NCBI RefSeq assembly: GCF_014397785.1
Contig: NZ_VZQQ01000008.1
Location: 1-64,000, forward strand
Direction: 5' to 3'
Origin: Paraburkholderia podalyriae
Lineage (GTDB): Bacteria; Pseudomonadota; Gammaproteobacteria; Burkholderiales; Burkholderiaceae
Length of the DNA: 64,000 bases
The stretch's first letter is position 1, and each line of letters begins with the position of its first letter. Shown here piece by piece: positions 8,135-16,867 of the stretch. The notes below the pieces were generated by a model, which did not search any database, had not been told where the DNA came from, and saw nothing but the letters and a program-made list of their open reading frames with translations. The position numbers and the translations under genes were made by a program.

Positions 8135-9778
8135 TTACGTCATCGCGCGCAACTCGAAACGTTTGAGCTTGCCGGTTTCGGTACGCGGCAGCGCGCCGAC
8201 GAACGTGATGACGCGCGGATATTTATACGGCGCCACGTTATTTTTAACGAAATCCTGCAGTTGCGCGACCAGTTTATCGTCGGCCGTGTAGCCGGGGTTC
8301 ACCACGACGAAGGCCCGCACGATCTGTCCACGCGTTTCGTCGGGCACGCCGATCACGCCGCATTCGGCCACCGCCTCGTGCTGCATCAGCACGCTTTCCA
8401 CTTCAGGACCGGAGATGTTGTAGCCGGCCGACACGATCATGTCGTCGGCGCGCGCCTGGTAGAACACGTAGCCGTCCGCGTCGAGATAGACGGAATCGCC
8501 CGGCAGGTTCCAGCCGTCGCGCACGAAGCGCAACTGCCGTTCGTCGGCCAGATAGCGGCATCCGGTCGGGCCGCGCACCGCGAGTTTGCCGATCGTGCCG
8601 GGTGGCACCGGTTGCATGTTGTCGTCGACGGCTTGCACGACGTAGCCCGGCACCGCGCGGCCGATCGCATTCGGGCGGATCTGCGCGCCTTGCGACGAAA
8701 TGAAGATGTGGATCAGCTCGGTGCTGCCGATGCCGTCGATCATGTCGATGCCGGTCGCCTCGCGCCATAGACGTCGCGTCGAATCGGGCAGCGCCTCGCC
8801 GGCCGACACGGTCTTCTTCAGCGACGTTACGTCATGCTGCGCGACGAGCGGCGCCATCTGCCGATAGAACGTCGGCGCGGTGAACATCACCGTCGCATCA
8901 AAACGTTCGACCACGTCGAGCAAGGTTTGCGGCGAAAGCTTTTCGACGAGCACCGTCGACGCACCGACGCGCAGCGGAAAGCACAGCAGCCCACCGAAGC
9001 CGAACGTGAACGCGAGCGGCGGCGTGCCGCAGAAGATGTCGCTCGCGGACGGCTTCAGCACATGACGCGGGAACAGATCGCACATCGCGATCACGTCGCG
9101 ATGGAAATGCATGCAGCCTTTCGGCGCGCCGGTCGTGCCGCTCGTGAACGCGATCAGGCACACGTCGTCGGCGGCGGTGTCGCATGCGGTGAAGTGTTCG
9201 GGCTTGTTGACGGCGAGCGTGTCGAGCGAATCGGCGGAGTCGTCGTGAAAGCGGCGCGTCTGCTTCAGCACCGCGCTGTAGCACTCGTCCCGCGGATTCG
9301 TGCAGCGCTCGAGTTCCACGGTCAGACGCGCGTCGCAAAGCGCGGCGCTGACTTGCGCTTTGTCGATGATCTGCTTGAGTTCCTTCGCGCGCAGCAGCGG
9401 CATGGTCGGCACGACGACGAGCCCGGCCTTCAGCGCCGCGAGCGCCGTAACGGCCATCTGCAAGGTGTTCGGTCCGCGCAGCAGCACGCGGTTGCCGGGC
9501 CGCAAGTCCATTTCATCGACGAGCACATGCGCGCTGCGGTTGACCAGCGTGAGCAGTTCGCCGTATGTGGTCGCCTGCGGCTTGCCGTCCACGTCCGACC
9601 AGATCGCCGGCCGCTCGCGATGCCCCGTGTCGATGGTCCGTTCGAGCAGTTCGGTCGCGCAGTTCAGCCGCGACGGATAAGCGACGTCCGGATTGTCGAG
9701 CAGCAAGACGGGCCATTGATCCTGCGGCGGAAGATTGTCGCGCGCGAAAGTATCGACGTGTGCTGACGGTTCCATCAT
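8135..9778 (-). CDS. Benzoate/2-aminobenzoate-CoA ligase (AMP-forming)
   Basis: A 547-aa acyl-adenylate enzyme that activates an aromatic acid to its CoA thioester with ATP. Evidence: the P-loop motif TSGTTGAPKG at 212-221, the A5-like motif GIGSTELIHIF near 350, the hinge region YQARADDMIVSAGYNISG, and the catalytic lysine in PRTETGKLKRFELR near 537. The overall sequence resembles the benzoate-CoA / anthranilate-CoA ligase group rather than fatty-acid ligases. Context (acyl-CoA dehydrogenase, enoyl-CoA hydratase, SDR, RidA, 2-aminobenzoyl-CoA monooxygenase remnant) favours anthranilate. Start ATG 9778 follows CGGAGACC. Substrate choice between benzoate and 2-aminobenzoate needs an assay. Confidence 0.88.
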   Translation of the reverse strand: MMEPSAHVDTFARDNLPPQDQWPVLLLDNPDVAYPSRLNCATELLERTIDTGHRERPAIWSDVDGKPQATTYGELLTLVNRSAHVLVDEMDLRPGNRVLLRGPNTLQMAVTALAALKAGLVVVPTMPLLRAKELKQIIDKAQVSAALCDARLTVELERCTNPRDECYSAVLKQTRRFHDDSADSLDTLAVNKPEHFTACDTAADDVCLIAFTSGTTGAPKGCMHFHRDVIAMCDLFPRHVLKPSASDIFCGTPPLAFTFGFGGLLCFPLRVGASTVLVEKLSPQTLLDVVERFDATVMFTAPTFYRQMAPLVAQHDVTSLKKTVSAGEALPDSTRRLWREATGIDMIDGIGSTELIHIFISSQGAQIRPNAIGRAVPGYVVQAVDDNMQPVPPGTIGKLAVRGPTGCRYLADERQLRFVRDGWNLPGDSVYLDADGYVFYQARADDMIVSAGYNISGPEVESVLMQHEAVAECGVIGVPDETRGQIVRAFVVVNPGYTADDKLVAQLQDFVKNNVAPYKYPRVITFVGALPRTETGKLKRFELRAMT

Positions 9779-9821
9779 GGTCTCCGAGGCGTTGCCTATG
9801 TGTTCGCTACCTGTACGAGGT

Positions 9822-10217
9822 TCAGTGCGGAATCACCGCGGTGGCTTCGATCTCGACCTTCGCGCGGTCTTCCATCAGCGCGACGACCTGCACCGCGCTC
9901 ATCGCGATGTCGTAGTCGCCGATCAGCTCGCGAAAGGCGCGGCCGATGTCCTTCAGCGACGCAAGGTACTCGCGCTTGTCGGTCACGTACCACGTGAGGC
10001 GCACCAGGTGTTCGGGCTTGCCGCCCGCTTCGCGCAGCACGGCCAGCAGATTCTTCAACGCTTGCTCGGCTTGCCGCGCGAAGTCGTCGGTGTGGAACTG
10101 CGCCTGTTCGTCCCAGCCGATCTGGCCGGCGATGAACACCTGCGTGCCGGTCGCCGCGACGCCGTTCGCGTAGCCGCGCGGTTTGACCCAGCCGGCGGGG
10201 AGGAGAGCTTTCTTCAT
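9822..10217 (-). CDS. RidA/YjgF-family protein lacking the RidA arginine
   Basis: A 131-aa YjgF/YER057c/UK114 fold protein, ending in the family signature VEIEATAVIP. Classical RidA hydrolyses enamine/imine intermediates using an arginine in an A-R-S context. Here the aligned stretch reads YDIAMSAVQVV, with Met in place of that Arg, so it belongs to a Rid subfamily whose deaminase activity is not established. Its ATG overlaps the thioesterase stop as TGATG, so the two are translationally coupled. In an anthranilate pathway, an enamine-acting protein would make chemical sense at the ammonia-releasing step; the missing Arg argues for caution. Confidence 0.85.
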   Translation of the reverse strand: MKKALLPAGWVKPRGYANGVAATGTQVFIAGQIGWDEQAQFHTDDFARQAEQALKNLLAVLREAGGKPEHLVRLTWYVTDKREYLASLKDIGRAFRELIGDYDIAMSAVQVVALMEDRAKVEIEATAVIPH

Positions 10218-10654
10218 CAGCGGTGCGCCTCGATGGAGGACGATGGGGCGTACGCCGCGAGCGCGCTCGCGATGTCGCCGGGAATAGCGATCGATTTGCC
10301 GCTGTCGAACGACATGAACACGAGCACCTGTTTCGAGCGGAAACGCGTTTCGCCGTTGCAATGACCGTGAATCTCGATGCCGATCGAACTGCGGCCGATG
10401 GTAGTGACGCACAGCGTGAGCAGGATCGTCTGGCCCATCTGGCTCGGCCGCGAGAACTCGCAGTCGAGTTTGACGATCGGCAGGCCGATGCGGCGCTGCG
10501 CGATCATCTGCGCGTAGTCGATGCGCAGGCCCTCGTTGAACCAGTCTTCGACGAGCACGTTGGTCATCACGAGGTACTGCGGAAAGTACACGATGCCTGC
10601 GGGATCGCAGTGCGAGAAGCGAATGCGTACGGGCCGCTCGAACGACGTGCTCAT
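10217..10654 (-). CDS. Acyl-CoA thioesterase, 4-hydroxybenzoyl-CoA thioesterase type
   Basis: A 145-aa single hotdog-domain protein. The active-site stretch [15 protein letters not shown] contains the Asp (D17) and loop characteristic of 4-hydroxybenzoyl-CoA thioesterases and YbgC-like enzymes, followed by the long hotdog helix ([16 protein letters not shown]). It hydrolyses an acyl- or aroyl-CoA to the free acid and CoA. In this operon it may relieve CoA sequestration by dead-end thioesters. It overlaps the acyl-CoA dehydrogenase stop by 4 bp (ATGA) and the RidA start by 1 bp, so it sits firmly inside the operon. Confidence 0.88.
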   Translation of the reverse strand: MSTSFERPVRIRFSHCDPAGIVYFPQYLVMTNVLVEDWFNEGLRIDYAQMIAQRRIGLPIVKLDCEFSRPSQMGQTILLTLCVTTIGRSSIGIEIHGHCNGETRFRSKQVLVFMSFDSGKSIAIPGDIASALAAYAPSSSIEAHR

Positions 10655-11862
10655 TGCGCGTTCCCGTTCGCGGCGGCATGCGCCTTCAACAGATCGCGGC
10701 CGACGATCAGCTGTTGCACCTCGGTCGCGCCTTCGTAGATGCGCAGCGCGCGGATCTCGCGGTACAGCATTTCGACCGCGCTGCCGCTTTGCACACCCAT
10801 GCCGCCGTGGAGCTGCACGGCTGCGTCGATGACCTGCTGCGCGCCTTCGCTCGCGTGCCACTTCGCCATCGCGGCTTCGCGCGTGACGCTTTCGCCCTGG
10901 TCGCGCAGCCACGCGGCGCGATAGACCAGCAGCGCACTGCTGTCGATCGTCAGCGCCATCTGCGCGAGCTTCGCTTGCGTCAACTGGAAGTCGCCGAGCG
11001 TCTGGCCGAACATCTTGCGCGACGCCGCGCGCGCGAGGCCTTCGGCCATCGCATGGCGGGCAAAGCCGAGCGATGCGGCCGCCACCGACGTGCGGAAGAT
11101 ATCGAGCGTGCGCATTGCGATCCTGAAGCCTTCGCCGGGCGCGCCGAGCATCTGGCTCTTGGGCACGCGCGCGTTCGCGAAGCGCAGGCGCGCGAGCGGA
11201 TGCGGCGCGATCACGTCGATGCGCTCGGCGATGCCGAGGCCGGGCGTCTGTGCATCCACGATGAACGCGCTGATGCCGCGCGCGCCCGGCGCCTCGCCGG
11301 TGCGCGCGAACACCACGTAGAAGTCCGCGATGCCGCCGTTCGAAATCCACGTCTTCTCGCCGTCGAGCACGTAATGGTCGCCCTCTTCGCGTGCGGCGAG
11401 CGCCATCGCCGCGACGTCCGAGCCCGCTTGCGGCTCAGACAGCGCGAACGCGGCAATCGCCGTACCGCTCGCGACGCGCGGCAGATAACGCGATTTCTGC
11501 TCATGCGTGCCGGCGAGCGAGATCGCGCCAGAGCCGAGGCCTTGCATCGCCAGCGCGAAATCGGCGAGCCCCGAATAGCGCGCAAGCGATTCGCGCAGCA
11601 GGCACACGGCGCGCGTGTCGATCGTGTCGCCGTGGCCGCCGTACGCGAGGCCGCCGACGCCGTATTTCAGCCAGCCGGCCTGGCCGAGTTCGCGCACCAG
11701 CAGGCGGCAGGTGGCATCGGTGTCGCCATGTTCTTCATGCGTGAGATGCGTGCGGCACCACGCGTCGATGCCTGCCGCGAGTTCGCGATGACGCGGCTCG
11801 AAAAACGGCCACGCGAGCGGGCTATGCAAATCGATCGTGGTGTTCTGTTGGTCGGCGCTCAA
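10651..11862 (-). CDS. Acyl-CoA dehydrogenase family protein
   Basis: A 403-aa FAD flavoenzyme that introduces an alpha,beta double bond into a CoA thioester. Visible features: [15 protein letters not shown] (flavin/substrate loop), the [13 protein letters not shown] strand pair, QLHGGMGV, and the catalytic Glu in [11 protein letters not shown] (E377), as in short-/medium-chain and glutaryl-CoA types. Translation starts at TTG 11862 behind GAAGGAG at good spacing; no ATG is available near the domain start. It lies 1 bp after the enoyl-CoA hydratase and overlaps the thioesterase. It probably acts on alicyclic CoA intermediates after ring reduction (inference). Confidence 0.9.
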   Translation of the reverse strand: MSADQQNTTIDLHSPLAWPFFEPRHRELAAGIDAWCRTHLTHEEHGDTDATCRLLVRELGQAGWLKYGVGGLAYGGHGDTIDTRAVCLLRESLARYSGLADFALAMQGLGSGAISLAGTHEQKSRYLPRVASGTAIAAFALSEPQAGSDVAAMALAAREEGDHYVLDGEKTWISNGGIADFYVVFARTGEAPGARGISAFIVDAQTPGLGIAERIDVIAPHPLARLRFANARVPKSQMLGAPGEGFRIAMRTLDIFRTSVAAASLGFARHAMAEGLARAASRKMFGQTLGDFQLTQAKLAQMALTIDSSALLVYRAAWLRDQGESVTREAAMAKWHASEGAQQVIDAAVQLHGGMGVQSGSAVEMLYREIRALRIYEGATEVQQLIVGRDLLKAHAAANGNAQ

Positions 11863-11863
11863 C

Positions 11864-12715
11864 TCAGTCTCCTTCGAACACGGGACGCGTCTTCGCCGCG
11901 AACGCGTTGTACGCGCGCTCGAAATCGCGGGTGCTCATGCAGATTGCCTGTGCCTGCGCTTCGGCTTCGATTGCTTCGTCGATGCTCATGCTCCATTCCT
12001 GGTGCAGCATCTTTTTCGTCATGCCGTGCGCGAAGGTCGGGCCAGCCGCGAGATCGGCGGCGAGCTTCTGCGCTGGTTCGAGCAGCGCGGCCGGGTCGCA
12101 CAGGCGGTTGTAAAAGCCCCATGCATGAGCTTCGTCGCCGCTTGCCGAGCGGCCGGTGAACAGCAGCTCGGCGGCGCGTCCCTGGCCGATGATGCGCGGC
12201 AGCATCGCGCATGCGCCCATGTCGCAACCGGCGAGGCCGACGCGCGTGAACAGGAACGCGAGTTTGCTGCGCGCGGTGCCGAGGCGCAGGTCGGAAGCCA
12301 TCGCGAGGATCGCGCCGGCGCCCGCGCAGACGCCGTCGACGGCCGCGATGATCGGCTGCGGGCAATGGCGCATTGCCTTGACGAGCTCGCCGGTCATGCG
12401 CGTGAACAGCAACAGCTCGGGCATCGGCAAATCGATCAGCGGCGCGATGATGTCGTGGACGTCGCCGCCCGAGCAGAAGGTCTCGCCCGCGCCGTGCAGC
12501 ACGACGGCTTTGACGTCGGTCGCATAGGCGAGGTCGCGAAACAGGTCGCGCAGCTCCGCATACGATTCGAAGGTCAGCGGGTTCTTGCGCTCGGGGCGGT
12601 TCAGCGTGATCGTCGCGACCTTGTCGGTCACCGACCAGCCGAAATGCTTCGCCTCATAGCCAGCCAGGGTCAGGCGGTTGCCGGCCAACAGTGCGTCGGC
12701 ATTGGATCGTGTCAT
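11864..12715 (-). CDS. Enoyl-CoA hydratase/isomerase family protein
   Basis: A 283-aa crotonase-fold enzyme. The N-terminal strands [20 protein letters not shown] and the oxyanion-hole loops [12 protein letters not shown] and [19 protein letters not shown] are intact, with [19 protein letters not shown] following. It would hydrate (or hydrolyse) an unsaturated CoA intermediate in the operon's beta-oxidation-like steps. ATG 12715 follows a strong GGAGG. It lies between the MarR gene (20 bp upstream) and the acyl-CoA dehydrogenase (1 bp downstream). Which alicyclic substrate it takes cannot be read from the sequence. Confidence 0.9.
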   Translation of the reverse strand: MTRSNADALLAGNRLTLAGYEAKHFGWSVTDKVATITLNRPERKNPLTFESYAELRDLFRDLAYATDVKAVVLHGAGETFCSGGDVHDIIAPLIDLPMPELLLFTRMTGELVKAMRHCPQPIIAAVDGVCAGAGAILAMASDLRLGTARSKLAFLFTRVGLAGCDMGACAMLPRIIGQGRAAELLFTGRSASGDEAHAWGFYNRLCDPAALLEPAQKLAADLAAGPTFAHGMTKKMLHQEWSMSIDEAIEAEAQAQAICMSTRDFERAYNAFAAKTRPVFEGD

Positions 12716-12734
12716 GGATTCCTCCAGTGCGAAG

Positions 12735-13295
12735 TCAGCCTTTCAGGCTGTCGAGCAGATGTTGTTTTAGCTTGCCGAGATCCTGATGCGTGTGCATCTT
12801 CTCGTCGAGGCTCAGGCCGCCGAACATTCCGACGACCCATTGCTCATGCGCGACGGCCATCCTGTCGAACGCCTTGCGGCCAGCGGGCGTCAGGCACACG
12901 CTGATCGAGCGGCGGTCGTTCGGGTCGGTATCGCGCGCGACGAGCCCTTCTTTTTCGAGCTGATCGGTGATGCCCGTGACGTTGCCCCCTGTCACCATCA
13001 AACGGCGCGACAACTCGGTCATCTTCAAACCTTCGGGATGTCGTTCGAGCTGCGCCATCAAATCGAAACGCGGCAACGTGGTGTCGAATTCGGTTCGCAG
13101 ACGTTTGCGCAGTTCGGCCTGCACGAGATTGGTGGTGGTCAGCATACGCAGCCATAAACGCAGGCCCATGTGGCTGTCCGCACCGGTGCTCATTTCGAGG
13201 TCCACGACGTTCTCCGCGGGTTCGGCGATGCCTTTGCGCGACGGTTTAGCATCCGCTGCCGCCGCCGACTTTTTTGCTTGCGTTGATTTGCTCAC
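12735..13295 (-). CDS. MarR-family transcriptional regulator
   Basis: A 186-aa winged-helix repressor. Residues ~60-160 hold the MarR core: [43 protein letters not shown] (helix-turn-helix) and [16 protein letters not shown] (the wing with the conserved DxRS). The first 35 residues are an Ala/Lys-rich tail. It starts at a GTG (13295) overlapping the SDR stop, with the ribosome site GGAGAAG inside the SDR 3' end. As an internal gene of the operon it probably represses the whole set, responding to an aroyl-CoA or the free acid, as described for MarR regulators of aromatic-CoA pathways; the ligand is inference. Confidence 0.9.
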   Translation of the reverse strand: MSKSTQAKKSAAAADAKPSRKGIAEPAENVVDLEMSTGADSHMGLRLWLRMLTTTNLVQAELRKRLRTEFDTTLPRFDLMAQLERHPEGLKMTELSRRLMVTGGNVTGITDQLEKEGLVARDTDPNDRRSISVCLTPAGRKAFDRMAVAHEQWVVGMFGGLSLDEKMHTHQDLGKLKQHLLDSLKG

Positions 13296-14059
13296 ATCAC
13301 TTCTCCGCCCGAAATGGAAATGGATTGCCCCGTGATCGCATCCGAGCCGGGGCGGCACAGCCACGACACCGCGCTCGCGACCTGCTCCGGACTCACGAAG
13401 CGGCGCTGCGGGTTCGAGCGCAGCAGCGTTTCGCGCGCCTGTTCGTCGGTGCGCGACGTCTTGCTCGTGATCTGCTCGAGCGATGCATGCAGTAACCCGG
13501 TTTCGGTATAGCCGGGGCACACCGCATTGACCGTGATGCCGCGCGTCGCGGTTTCGAGCGCGAGCGAGCGCGTGAGACCGATCACGCCGTGCTTCGCGGC
13601 GCAATACGCGGCGACGTATGCATAACCGATTTGACCCGCGGTGCTCGCGACATTGACGATGCGGCCATAGTCACGCTCGAGCATGCCGGGCAGTACAGCG
13701 CGAGTGCCGAGGAACACGCCGGTCAGATTCACGTCGAGCATGCGTTGCCACAGCGCGATATCGGTGTGCGTGAACGGCGCGGCCTGCGCCTGCCCCGCGT
13801 TGTTGATGAGGATATCGACGGCGCCCGCCTGATCGAATGCGCGCGCCACCGACTCTTCTTGCGTGACGTCCACGCCGATACACGCGACCTCGCCCAGCGC
13901 CGCGCATTGTTCGCGCTGAGCGTCGAGGCGTTGCAGGTTGCGGCCCATCAGCGTGACGCGCGCGCCGGCGCGCAGCAGCGTCTGCGCGATGGCCGCACCG
14001 ATGCCGCTGCCGCCGCCGGTGACGACCGCGTGTTGTCCGGCAAGAGGGGTATCTGACAT
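13292..14059 (-). CDS. SDR-family oxidoreductase (3-hydroxyacyl-CoA dehydrogenase-like)
   Basis: A 255-aa short-chain dehydrogenase with the cofactor loop TGGGSGIGAAIAQ (residues ~14-26), the NNAG motif, and catalytic S-Y-K (NVASTAGQIGYAYVAAYCAAKHG, residues ~135-160), ending in the usual [14 protein letters not shown] tail. It would oxidise a 3-hydroxyacyl-CoA intermediate to the ketone. ATG 14059 is preferred over the GTG at 14065, which overlaps the stop of the upstream monooxygenase remnant. It is translationally linked to the MarR gene downstream. It is the first intact gene of the operon. Confidence 0.9.
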   Translation of the reverse strand: MSDTPLAGQHAVVTGGGSGIGAAIAQTLLRAGARVTLMGRNLQRLDAQREQCAALGEVACIGVDVTQEESVARAFDQAGAVDILINNAGQAQAAPFTHTDIALWQRMLDVNLTGVFLGTRAVLPGMLERDYGRIVNVASTAGQIGYAYVAAYCAAKHGVIGLTRSLALETATRGITVNAVCPGYTETGLLHASLEQITSKTSRTDEQARETLLRSNPQRRFVSPEQVASAVSWLCRPGSDAITGQSISISGGEVM

Positions 14060-14061
14060 GT

Positions 14062-15201
14062 TCACACGGTTCCTTCGGCGCGTTGCGCGCGTTGTTGCGC
14101 CGTGAGGCCGGCGTTGGCGATGGCCTGCGCGCGCTCACGTTCGAGGTTGCGTTCGAGCTGCATTTTCGCGGCGGTGTAGGTCTTCGGCCAAGCGACGTCG
14201 AGATAGCCGATCTATGCCGCTTCGTTCAAGGTCCACGACGGATTCGCGAGATGCGCACGCGCGATTGCGCACAGATCGGCGCGGCCCGCGGCGATGATGC
14301 TGTTCACGTGGTCCGCTTCCGAGATCGCGCCGACCGCAATCGTCGCGATGCCGGCTTCGTTGCGCACGCGATCGGCGAACGGCGTCTGGAACATCCGGCC
14401 GAAGACGGGCTTTTCTTCCTTGCTGACCTGGCCCGACGACACGTCGATCATGTCCGCGCCCGCCGCCTTGAACGCTTGTGCGATCTTCACGGCGTCGTCG
14501 GGCGTGTTGCCGCCTTCGACCCAGTCGTGCGCGGAAATCCGCACCGAGATCGGCTTGTCTTGCGGCCACACCGCGCGGATCGCGTTGAATACGCGCAGCG
14601 GATAACGCAGACGGTTTTCGAGCGAGCCGCCGTATGCGTCGGTGCGGTGATTCGTGAGCGGCGACAGGAAGCTCGACAGCAAATAGCCGTGCGCGCAGTG
14701 CAGTTCGAGCCAGTCGAAACCCGCTTCGATCGACATGCGCGTCGCCTCGACGAACTGCTGCTCGATTGCGCGCAGCTCCTCATGCGTGGCTTCGCGCGAA
14801 TGCTGGCTGATACCGCGCAGATACTGCTGCGGCGACGCCGAAATGAGCGGCCAGTTGCCTTCGTCGAGCGGCTGGTCGATGCCTTCCCACGCGACGCGCG
14901 TCGAGCCTTTCGCGCCCGAATGGCCGAGCTGGATGCCGATCTTCGCATCCGATTGCAGGTGCACCAGATCGACGATGCGCTTCCACGCGGCCCGATGCTC
15001 GGGCGCATACATACCGGGACATGCCGGCGTGATGCGCGCTTCGGGCGACACACAGGTCATCTCGGTCATCACGAGCGCGGCGCCGCCCATTGCACGCGCG
15101 CCGGCCACGCCGTCGACCGCCGAGTACTGCGCCATCGGCGACACCATCACGCGATTTTTCAGCGTGACGCCGCGCACCTTGAATGGCGTGAACTCCGCTG
15201 T
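14062..15201 (-). pseudogene. Remnant of bifunctional 2-aminobenzoyl-CoA monooxygenase/reductase (salicylyl-CoA 5-hydroxylase type)
   Basis: Only the C-terminal old-yellow-enzyme-like half remains. It reads FTPFKVRGVTLKNRVMVSPM onward, just as in the linker of the full ~780-aa fusion; the N-terminal ~400-residue FAD hydroxylase is gone and a TAA lies 9-10 codons upstream of that homology. Two more lesions are visible. About 8 residues are missing between SAVDGV and ARAMGG, where OYE homologues carry a substrate/flavin-proximal H-x-x-H segment. A TAG stop at 14212 follows WTLNEAA, after which the frame continues in homology (IGYLDVAWPKTY...) to a TGA at 14062. A GTG at 15177 could still start a 321-aa product, but it is unlikely to be active. 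Confidence 0.8.
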
Positions 15202-15207
15202 GAGATT

Positions 15208-15236
15208 AATTTAGGTTTTGATAGTTTAGATGTCAA
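15208..15236 (-). promoter_or_regulatory. Sigma70-type promoter of the aromatic-CoA operon
   Basis: On the minus strand a perfect -35 TTGACA (15236-15231), a 17-bp spacer and a TAAATT -10 (15213-15208), in an A/T-rich island directly ahead of the monooxygenase remnant. The position suggests the deletion removed the 5' half of the first gene but kept the promoter, so downstream genes may still be expressed. Confidence 0.6.
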
Positions 15237-15440
15237 GTAAATTTCGAAGCGAAGGGTCGCGAGGGGCAGGCGAGTTGGCTTTATATGTCAGAAGAAGTCT
15301 TCGATTGAAGAAGATGTAAAGACATATCTAGCGAATGGCTTTATGCGTGCGAGCGCACGCTTCAGGTTCGCGACTCGCGCAGTTGTCAGTCCGTCTTCGC
15401 GACCGGTGCGCTCCCGGCTTCGTCCTGCTTTCGCGCTCTG

Positions 15441-16148
15441 TCATTGACCGAAGGCTTCGCGTTCGAGTTGTTCACGGGAAACGTGGCGCACGTCCTTGCC
15501 CTTGACGACGTAGATGATGAATTCCGCTATGTTCGTCGCATGGTCGCCGATGCGTTCGATGGCCTTCGCGATGAAGAGGTAGTCCAGTGCGCTGGAGACG
15601 GTTCGCGGGTCATTCATCATGGACGTCACCAATTTCCGTACGACTGCACGAAACTGGTCATCGATAGCGTCGTCGTCGCGGACGATTTGTGCTGCGGCAC
15701 CGGTGTCGAGGCGCGCAAATGCATCAAGCGCACGGCGGAGGATAGTCATGGCCATCTCACCGGATAATGCGATTTCCGTGATATTGATGGTCGGTGCATT
15801 GTGGTCTTCAGCAATTCGTCGGGTCCGCTTCGCGACCTTCCGCGCTTCATCCCCAGCACGCTCGAGGTTCGTGACGGTCTTCGAGATAGCCATCAGCAGA
15901 CGCAGGTCGCGTGCAGCCGGCTGGTACCGCGCAATAATGTTGACGCACTCTTCATCAACTTCCGCTTCGATGGCATTGAGTCGACGCTCGTCGGCAAAGA
16001 TTCTGTCGACCAGGTCCAAATCGAGGTGGTTAAGCGCCTGCATCGCATTGACGACTTGCGATTCAACGAAGCCGCCCATCTCGAACACCTTGGACAATAC
16101 GTGGTTGATGTCAGCGTCGAATCGACTGGAAAGGTGCTCGTCTGGCAT
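15441..16148 (-). CDS. phoU: PhoU-family phosphate signalling protein (orphan)
   Basis: A 235-aa two-repeat helical-bundle protein of the PhoU family, which links the Pst phosphate transporter to the PhoR kinase and restrains phosphate uptake. Both repeats are present with their metal-binding E/D-x-x-x-D signatures (TNLERAGDEARKVAKR near 92-107 and KAIERIGDHATNIAEF near 193-208). ATG 16148 follows GAAGGGGA; the TTG at 16163 is rejected. No pst or phoB/R genes are adjacent, so this is an orphan copy. The chromosome probably has another in its pst operon (inference), and this one's function may have diverged. Confidence 0.92.
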   Translation of the reverse strand: MPDEHLSSRFDADINHVLSKVFEMGGFVESQVVNAMQALNHLDLDLVDRIFADERRLNAIEAEVDEECVNIIARYQPAARDLRLLMAISKTVTNLERAGDEARKVAKRTRRIAEDHNAPTINITEIALSGEMAMTILRRALDAFARLDTGAAAQIVRDDDAIDDQFRAVVRKLVTSMMNDPRTVSSALDYLFIAKAIERIGDHATNIAEFIIYVVKGKDVRHVSREQLEREAFGQ

Positions 16149-16193
16149 CGGAATCCCCTTCAACCGCCCCGGCTATTTGCCTAATCGCCATTC

Positions 16194-16225
16194 GGTTTCG
16201 TGACCGCGGGGTTTCGTGACCGCGG
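16194..16225. repeat. Tandem duplication of a 16-bp unit
   Basis: Two exact head-to-tail copies of GGTTTCGTGACCGCGG upstream of phoU. Either a slippage duplication or a double binding site. Confidence 0.8.
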
Positions 16226-16348
16226 TATCAGTTTAGGGTCGAGTCGTAGGGAACGGTGGTCGAAGCTCCACGGAACATGCAGGAGCATCCAGCGAAGCAC
16301 AGCGGCGAACCCCGGTCCGCACGGCAATCCGCTCGGACCGTGGTACAG

Positions 16349-16801
16349 CTATGATTTTGCTGGTCGACCAGTCTTGACGGTTTCGACCGCAGAAACAGCT
16401 GCCAGCAGACCCTCGATGGTGGGCGCCGAGTCCAGCAAGAGCAGACCAGCGCGCAGAAGCTCGCCTTTTTTCACCGAGACGCCGGCGTCGAGACACTTCT
16501 GTTTCAGTACCGCGATTTTCTCGTAGTCGGACTTCGGCATCGTGAAGCTGTCGCGCACCACCTTCTCTTTCTTCGCGCGTTTCGCTTTCACCTCTGCTGC
16601 TGGACTGACTTGCGCGGCCTCAACGGGTTTCGCGCGCTTCTGTTTGTCGGCCTTCGTCGGAGCCGGCTGGGCATCTGGCGCTGCGGCTGCGGCCATACTC
16701 TTCTCATCCGCTGGCTTCTCATCGACTTTCGCATGGCCGTTGGCATTCTTCGGGAAGTGAAAGGCCTTCTTCGTCGGCTTCCTCACGCTGGGTTCACTCA
16801 T
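16349..16801 (-). CDS. Small basic protein with possible ribbon-helix-helix-like C-terminus
   Basis: A 150-aa protein. The first ~85 residues are low-complexity, Lys/Ala/Pro-rich and probably disordered (repeated KA, AAAAAPDAQPAP). Residues ~88-128 (RDSFTMPKSDYEKIAVLKQK, then SVKKGELLRAGLLLLD) look like a strand followed by two helices, as in ribbon-helix-helix or Arc-type DNA-binding modules. The start is ATG 16801, with GGAG at correct spacing; ATG 16807 sits directly on that site and is less likely. Upstream lies a large palindrome (16818-16848), consistent with autoregulation. Its neighbour across the palindrome is a Fic remnant, so an antitoxin- or partition-like role is conceivable, but unproven. 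Confidence 0.65.
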   Translation of the reverse strand: MSEPSVRKPTKKAFHFPKNANGHAKVDEKPADEKSMAAAAAPDAQPAPTKADKQKRAKPVEAAQVSPAAEVKAKRAKKEKVVRDSFTMPKSDYEKIAVLKQKCLDAGVSVKKGELLRAGLLLLDSAPTIEGLLAAVSAVETVKTGRPAKS

Positions 16802-16817
16802 GACCATCTCCAGACTG

Positions 16818-16848
16818 ATTAACGGTATAAACAGTATATACCGTTAAT
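16818..16848. promoter_or_regulatory. Operator-like palindrome
   Basis: Perfect 12-bp arms ATTAACGGTATA/TATACCGTTAAT separated by 7 bp (AACAGTA). It lies 17 bp before the start of the 150-aa protein and 20 bp before the Fic-remnant frame, in an A/T-rich island within high-GC DNA, so it probably overlaps a divergent promoter and binds a dimeric regulator. Confidence 0.65.
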
Positions 16849-16867
16849 TTGCGATTACCAGACTGCA

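Noticed and set aside
10654-12159. A 501-codon + strand frame across the acyl-CoA dehydrogenase and hydratase genes
   Set aside because: Composition is that of a complementary strand; the minus-strand frames carry intact catalytic motifs.
15177-15201. Treating the OYE-like gene as an intact NADH:flavin oxidoreductase starting at GTG 15177
   Set aside because: Homology extends upstream of the GTG, an internal block next to the flavin site is missing, and the frame is interrupted by TAG before conserved C-terminal sequence.
16818-16848. Possible LexA/SOS box in the A/T-rich palindrome
   Set aside because: The sequence contains CTGT on one strand but lacks the CTGT-N8-ACAG arrangement; the symmetric arms are ATTAACGGTATA instead.
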